A stretch of DNA of 9,055 nt from an uncultured Nitrososphaerales archaeon (GTDB lineage Archaea; Thermoproteota; Nitrososphaeria; Nitrososphaerales; JAAOZN01). The stretch is from contig CALJAQ010000058.1 in NCBI GenBank assembly GCA_938029515.1, positions 1-9,055 on the forward strand. The letters run 5' to 3'. The stretch's first letter is position 1, and every line of letters starts with the position of its first letter. Positions 6,342 to 9,055 of the stretch are shown here, in pieces. The notes under the pieces were generated by a model that was not told the DNA's origin, did not search any database, and was given only the letters and a program-made list of their open reading frames with translations. A program made the translations under genes and the position numbers.

Positions 6342-7190
6342 TTGGCTAAGATACTTGATGGGAGAGAGCGTTCAAAGGAGGTTCGAAGCGAGCTCTCTAA
6401 ACAAGCTGCTGAGCTCAGAGGAAAAGGTATAGTGCCCACCCTCACTCTAATACACGTTGGAGATCTAGGGGGCGCCGCTGGATTCGTGAAGCGGAAGGCT
6501 GAAGCCTGTCGAAGCATAGGTGTAGAAGCTAAAGTAATCACCCTGCCAGAAGAGGCAGAGTACAGCACACTAGAAGCTACGATACAGTCCCTAAATGAAG
6601 ACCCCAAGGTGCACGGCATACTTCTACAGCTCCCACTGCCGAAGCACATCAACGAACAGAAGGCCCTAGACCTGATAGATGTAGAGAAGGATGTTGATGG
6701 CGCCTCATCATCCAGCCTCGGTCTACTACTCGCTGGTAGAGAGGGGTTCGTTTCAGCAGGCGCTTTAGCAGCCTTAGATTTAGCTCGGTCAGCGCCCTTC
6801 AACTTTGACGGGAGCACAATACACATCTTAGGCGGTAGCGTGATCTTAGGCAGACCGTTTGCAGCCCTTTCACTAAACCTAGGCGCAAAAGTTAGGCTTC
6901 ACATTAAAGAGTCAGCATCTGTTCCCAGCGGTGTCTCTGAAGCAGATCTTCTCCTTGTAGATGTGGCTAAACCAAAGCTGATTAAAGGCTGGCATATAAA
7001 GTCTGGGGCTGTAGTAATCGATGCTGGAAACAACTACCTTGACGGCAAGCTTGTAGGGGATGTGGACTTCGAAGACGCTTCAAAGAAGGCTTCAGCTATA
7101 ACGCCTGTGCCAGGTGGACTAGGCCCTATGCTGATTACTATGCTGCTGAGCAACCTGCTAAAAGCTGCGAAGCGCTCGCTTAACTCTTAA
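6342..7190 (+). CDS. folD: FolD-like methylene-THF dehydrogenase / methenyl-THF cyclohydrolase, divergent NAD(P) domain
   Basis: FolD normally oxidises methylene-THF with NAD(P) and hydrolyses the methenyl form to 10-formyl-THF, feeding purine synthesis. The 282-residue length is normal. The catalytic half is recognisable: AGFVKRKAEACRSIGV (46-61) holds the catalytic Lys (K52), though the partner Tyr is Phe (F48); GILLQLPLP (92-100) holds the conserved Gln (Q96); EKDVDG (115-120) holds the conserved Asp (D119). The C-terminus ITPVPGGLGPM (253-263) and GAVVIDAGNN (222-231) are also family-like. The nucleotide half deviates: the PCTP loop is replaced by FVSAGALAAL (136-145), GRS by GGS (164-166), and the HSxT loop by HIKESASVP (187-195). 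The start is TTG at 6342; the upstream in-frame ATG at 6321 meets TAG at once. It precedes the oxidoreductase gene by 14 bases and faces away from mtd. Identity as a FolD homologue is sure; its cofactor is not. Confidence 0.88.
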   Translation: MAKILDGRERSKEVRSELSKQAAELRGKGIVPTLTLIHVGDLGGAAGFVKRKAEACRSIGVEAKVITLPEEAEYSTLEATIQSLNEDPKVHGILLQLPLPKHINEQKALDLIDVEKDVDGASSSSLGLLLAGREGFVSAGALAALDLARSAPFNFDGSTIHILGGSVILGRPFAALSLNLGAKVRLHIKESASVPSGVSEADLLLVDVAKPKLIKGWHIKSGAVVIDAGNNYLDGKLVGDVDFEDASKKASAITPVPGGLGPMLITMLLSNLLKAAKRSLNS

Positions 7191-7204
7191 ATTCTGCTTA
7201 TTAA

Positions 7205-8143
7205 GTGAGAGTAGTGTTGGCTCTTTTCGGGTTAATTGTGCCCCAAGGCTGGCACGGTGAGTTAAATAATATCCCAAGCGAAAAGCGTGTAGATGCGATT
7301 CTCAACTTAGTGGAGTGGGCTGAAGGCTCTAAGGTTGAGTCGCTTTGGCTCTACGACCACTTTACCCAATATAGAGGTAGTATAGGTCATTGCTTCGAGG
7401 GTTGGATGCTGCTAAGCTACCTTGCTCCTATAACACATAGGGTTAGACTCGGTATGCTGGTACTCTGCAACTCATACCGCAACCCAGCCTTACTCGCTAA
7501 GATGGCAGCGACGGTAGATAACATTTCACAAGGGAGGCTTGAGTTCGGAATAGGTGCTGGATGGTATGAAGCAGAATATAGGAGCTACGGCTACATCTAC
7601 CCTAACTTGTCTACACGTGTATCGATGCTTGAAGAAAGCTTAAAGATAGTAAAAAAGATGTGGTGTGAAGAGAAGCCGAGCTTTAAGGGAAGATACTACT
7701 CGATAAAAGATGCTTACTGCTACCCTAAACCCATACAGCGCCCTCACCCACCGATAACTGTAGGAGGGGGCAGCAGGCTTACACTTAAAGTTGTGGCTAA
7801 ATACGCTGATTGGAGTAACTTCGGTGGTGGTGTGGATAGGGTTAAGCAGCTGAATACCGTGCTAGAAGAGTGCTGTAGGAGTGTAGGTAGGGATGCCAAG
7901 AGCATAAGACGGTCGATTCACTGGGTAGGTGTGCTCAGCTCTACGAGAGATGACGCCTTAGAGAAGGCTAGGCGGCTGAATACAGGCGTAGAGCCTCATG
8001 TATGTGGCAGCAGCGAAGAGTGGTTGACAACCATAAACGCTTACCGTGATCTCGGATTTGAGCGCTTCATATTCTTCCTACCAGACTTTTACGACCAAAG
8101 AAGTTTAGAGCTACTCTATGAAGGGGTTATATCCAAGCTTTAG
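7205..8143 (+). CDS. LLM-class F420-dependent (luciferase-like) oxidoreductase
   Basis: The 312-residue TIM-barrel protein belongs to the bacterial luciferase-like superfamily, whose archaeal members mostly use coenzyme F420. Hallmarks are LWLYDHFTQ (47-55), VRLGMLVL (80-87), YRNPALLAKMAATVDNISQG (91-110), RLEFGIGAGWYEAEYRSYGY (111-130), and PHPPITVGGG (180-189) near the end of the barrel core. The superfamily includes F420-dependent methylene-H4MPT reductase (Mer), glucose-6-phosphate dehydrogenase and alcohol dehydrogenase; this sequence looks more like the broad LLM group than classical Mer, so I give no symbol. The GTG at 7205 is 14 bases after the folD-like stop; no clear SD precedes it, so re-initiation after the upstream gene is likely. 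Standing next to mtd and folD, a one-carbon role such as a Mer-like reductase is possible but is inference. It ends three bases from the stop of the next, convergent gene. Confidence 0.85.
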   Translation: MRVVLALFGLIVPQGWHGELNNIPSEKRVDAILNLVEWAEGSKVESLWLYDHFTQYRGSIGHCFEGWMLLSYLAPITHRVRLGMLVLCNSYRNPALLAKMAATVDNISQGRLEFGIGAGWYEAEYRSYGYIYPNLSTRVSMLEESLKIVKKMWCEEKPSFKGRYYSIKDAYCYPKPIQRPHPPITVGGGSRLTLKVVAKYADWSNFGGGVDRVKQLNTVLEECCRSVGRDAKSIRRSIHWVGVLSSTRDDALEKARRLNTGVEPHVCGSSEEWLTTINAYRDLGFERFIFFLPDFYDQRSLELLYEGVISKL

Positions 8144-8146
8144 TCT

Positions 8147-8452
8147 TCAATATAGATACGCTTTAAGAGGGCGCGTAGCAGCCCTTAAAATAAGCTCCAT
8201 AACTTCATCTACGCTCTTAAGAGTCAGCCACCTCTCTTTACCGGCAGGCACTTGAAGACCATCATCGTTTTTAACACTGTCACATATGTTGACTATGTAG
8301 CCTTCTGCTGCTCTACCTATGAATATAAAGCCACCGCCGTTAAATTCAGCAAACGCAGCCTCAACCCTAACTCCAGCATCCGGATCGAGCTGCTCAAGCG
8401 CAGCCCTAAGATCCTTAAATGTCCTTAACGACTTCTCCCTATAGCCTTTCAT
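8147..8452 (-). CDS. conserved-looking small protein of unknown function
   Basis: I do not recognise this 101-residue protein. It has a basic N-terminus (KGYREKSLRTFKDLRAALEQL), a middle beta-rich part with a glycine run (EFNGGGFIFIGRAAEGYIVNI), and a C-terminal segment (RWLTLKSVDEVMELILRAA) that looks like a strand followed by a helix. There are no membrane segments, no cysteine pairs and no obvious catalytic motif; one cysteine lies in VNICDSV. An alpha/beta single-domain fold is likely. The ATG at 8452 is preferred; a GTG one codon upstream (8455) is the alternative. AGGTG directly before the ATG is too close to be a normal SD, and a TATA-like CTTTAAGAG (8482-8474) lies about 26 bases upstream, so the mRNA is probably leaderless. 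It converges with the oxidoreductase gene and diverges from cysS. Codon use matches its neighbours, and the clean frame supports a real gene. Confidence 0.65.
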   Translation of the reverse strand: MKGYREKSLRTFKDLRAALEQLDPDAGVRVEAAFAEFNGGGFIFIGRAAEGYIVNICDSVKNDDGLQVPAGKERWLTLKSVDEVMELILRAATRPLKAYLY

Positions 8453-8504
8453 CACCTAGCCTAATGTTATCGACTCTTAAAGTATTTACCAAACCAGCAT
8501 CTAC
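8453..8504. promoter_or_regulatory. shared divergent promoter patch of cysS and the small unknown gene
   Basis: CTTAAAGTATTTA (8476-8488) is the only A/T-rich patch in this 52-base gap. Read on the plus strand its first half is centred 25 bases before the cysS ATG (8505); read on the minus strand CTTTAAGAG is centred about 26 bases before the ATG at 8452. Both transcripts would be leaderless or nearly so, and the two TATA elements overlap. Confidence 0.5.
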
Positions 8505-9055
8505 ATGTTTAGATTGTTGCCGCTTCAACTCTATAACACATATAGCCGCAGATTAGAGGTCTTCACACCTACCATAAAGGGTGTGGTTAAGATGTTCGTA
8601 TGCGGGCCGACTGTCTACGACTACCTCCACCTAGGCCACGCCAGAACCTACATATTCTACGACGTAGTCGCCAGATACCTTAAACACTTAGGCTACACCG
8701 TCACATTCATCATCAACATCACAGACATAGATGATAAAATCTTCGAGAAAGCCAAGAAAGAGGGGAAGAGCGGAGGCGAAATCGCAGCCAAGTATAAAGA
8801 GGCGTGCGTAGAAGACTTTAAGCGCTTAGGCGTCAACACAGTAACATTCTTTGCGCAGGCTTCATCCTACTTACCTCAGATGATACAGCAGATCAAAGCA
8901 CTGTTAGAGAAAGGCTACGCCTACAAAACAAGTAAAGGCATCTTCTTTGACACATCGAAGTTCCAAGCCTTCGGAGCACTATCACACCAAAGCAGGGTAG
9001 AACTCGCGCTTCGGAAGATCGATCTAGACCCTGAGAAGAAGAACCCACCCGACTT
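8505..9055 (+). CDS. cysS: cysteinyl-tRNA synthetase, N-terminal part (cut by window edge)
   Basis: CysRS charges tRNA-Cys with cysteine using ATP. The first 183 codons are present and open to the window edge. The class I signature is clear: FVCGPTVYDYLHLGHAR (31-47) with the zinc-ligand Cys (C33) and the HIGH-type box HLGH (42-45), then FYDVVARYL, and INITDIDDKIFEKAKKEG, a CysRS hallmark. Further on come the FFDTSKFQAFGALS segment and RKIDLDPEKKNPPD, as expected in archaeal and bacterial enzymes. The KMSKS loop and the C-terminal tRNA-binding domain lie outside the window. ATG at 8505 is the natural start: LPLQLYNTYSRRLE is a typical N-terminus and a TATA-like element lies 25 bases upstream. 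M30 is inside the conserved domain and is not a start. Confidence 0.95.
   Translation, partial: MFRLLPLQLYNTYSRRLEVFTPTIKGVVKMFVCGPTVYDYLHLGHARTYIFYDVVARYLKHLGYTVTFIINITDIDDKIFEKAKKEGKSGGEIAAKYKEACVEDFKRLGVNTVTFFAQASSYLPQMIQQIKALLEKGYAYKTSKGIFFDTSKFQAFGALSHQSRVELALRKIDLDPEKKNPPD

Noticed and set aside
6329..6826. Minus-strand frame of 165 codons opposite folD
   Set aside because: Ser/Arg/Pro-rich antisense shadow of a clearly recognised gene.

Overview
The window looks like ordinary chromosomal DNA from an archaeon, most likely of the TACK group (Thaumarchaeota/Aigarchaeota/Bathyarchaeota/Crenarchaeota side); the lineage is an inference. The reasons are an F420-dependent methylene-tetrahydromethanopterin dehydrogenase (Mtd), an F420-type luciferase-like oxidoreductase, archaeal-type PurE and CysS, TATA-like boxes about 25 bases before start codons (short or absent leaders), SD elements of the GGTGA type, and frequent TTG/GTG starts with AGG/AGA and ATA codons. 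I see no mobile element, CRISPR array, rRNA or tRNA.

Layout. Bases 1-120 hold the C-terminal end of a plus-strand gene, possibly a thermonuclease. Bases 121-688 are gene-poor, with a strong hairpin at 275-306 and hints of decayed coding sequence. A minus-strand helix-hairpin-helix protein (689-1315) follows, then a plus-strand D-psicose/tagatose 3-epimerase-like TIM barrel (1580-2422) convergent with a minus-strand OsmC-family protein (2430-2876). osmC and purE fire away from each other from a 73-base region with back-to-back TATA-like boxes. purE, purC and purM (2950-5329) form a purine cluster covering three consecutive steps: PurM makes AIR, PurE makes CAIR, PurC makes SAICAR. Convergent to it is mtd (5433-6257, minus). 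Divergent from mtd is a folD-like gene (6342-7190), followed closely by an F420-type oxidoreductase gene (7205-8143). A small unknown protein (8147-8452, minus) and the 5' part of cysS (8505 to the edge) close the window, sharing a short divergent promoter region.

How the genes fit. The centre is purine synthesis and one-carbon metabolism. Purine synthesis needs formyl groups, normally supplied by FolD through tetrahydrofolate. Mtd does the matching methylene-to-methenyl oxidation with F420 on the methanopterin carrier. The FolD here keeps the substrate/cyclohydrolase residues but lacks the usual PCTP, GRS and HSxT signatures of the NAD(P) domain. The most interesting idea in the window is therefore that this FolD has changed cofactor or has kept only the cyclohydrolase step, with its neighbour Mtd doing the oxidation. 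The rest is mostly housekeeping; I do not see a clear undescribed multi-gene system.
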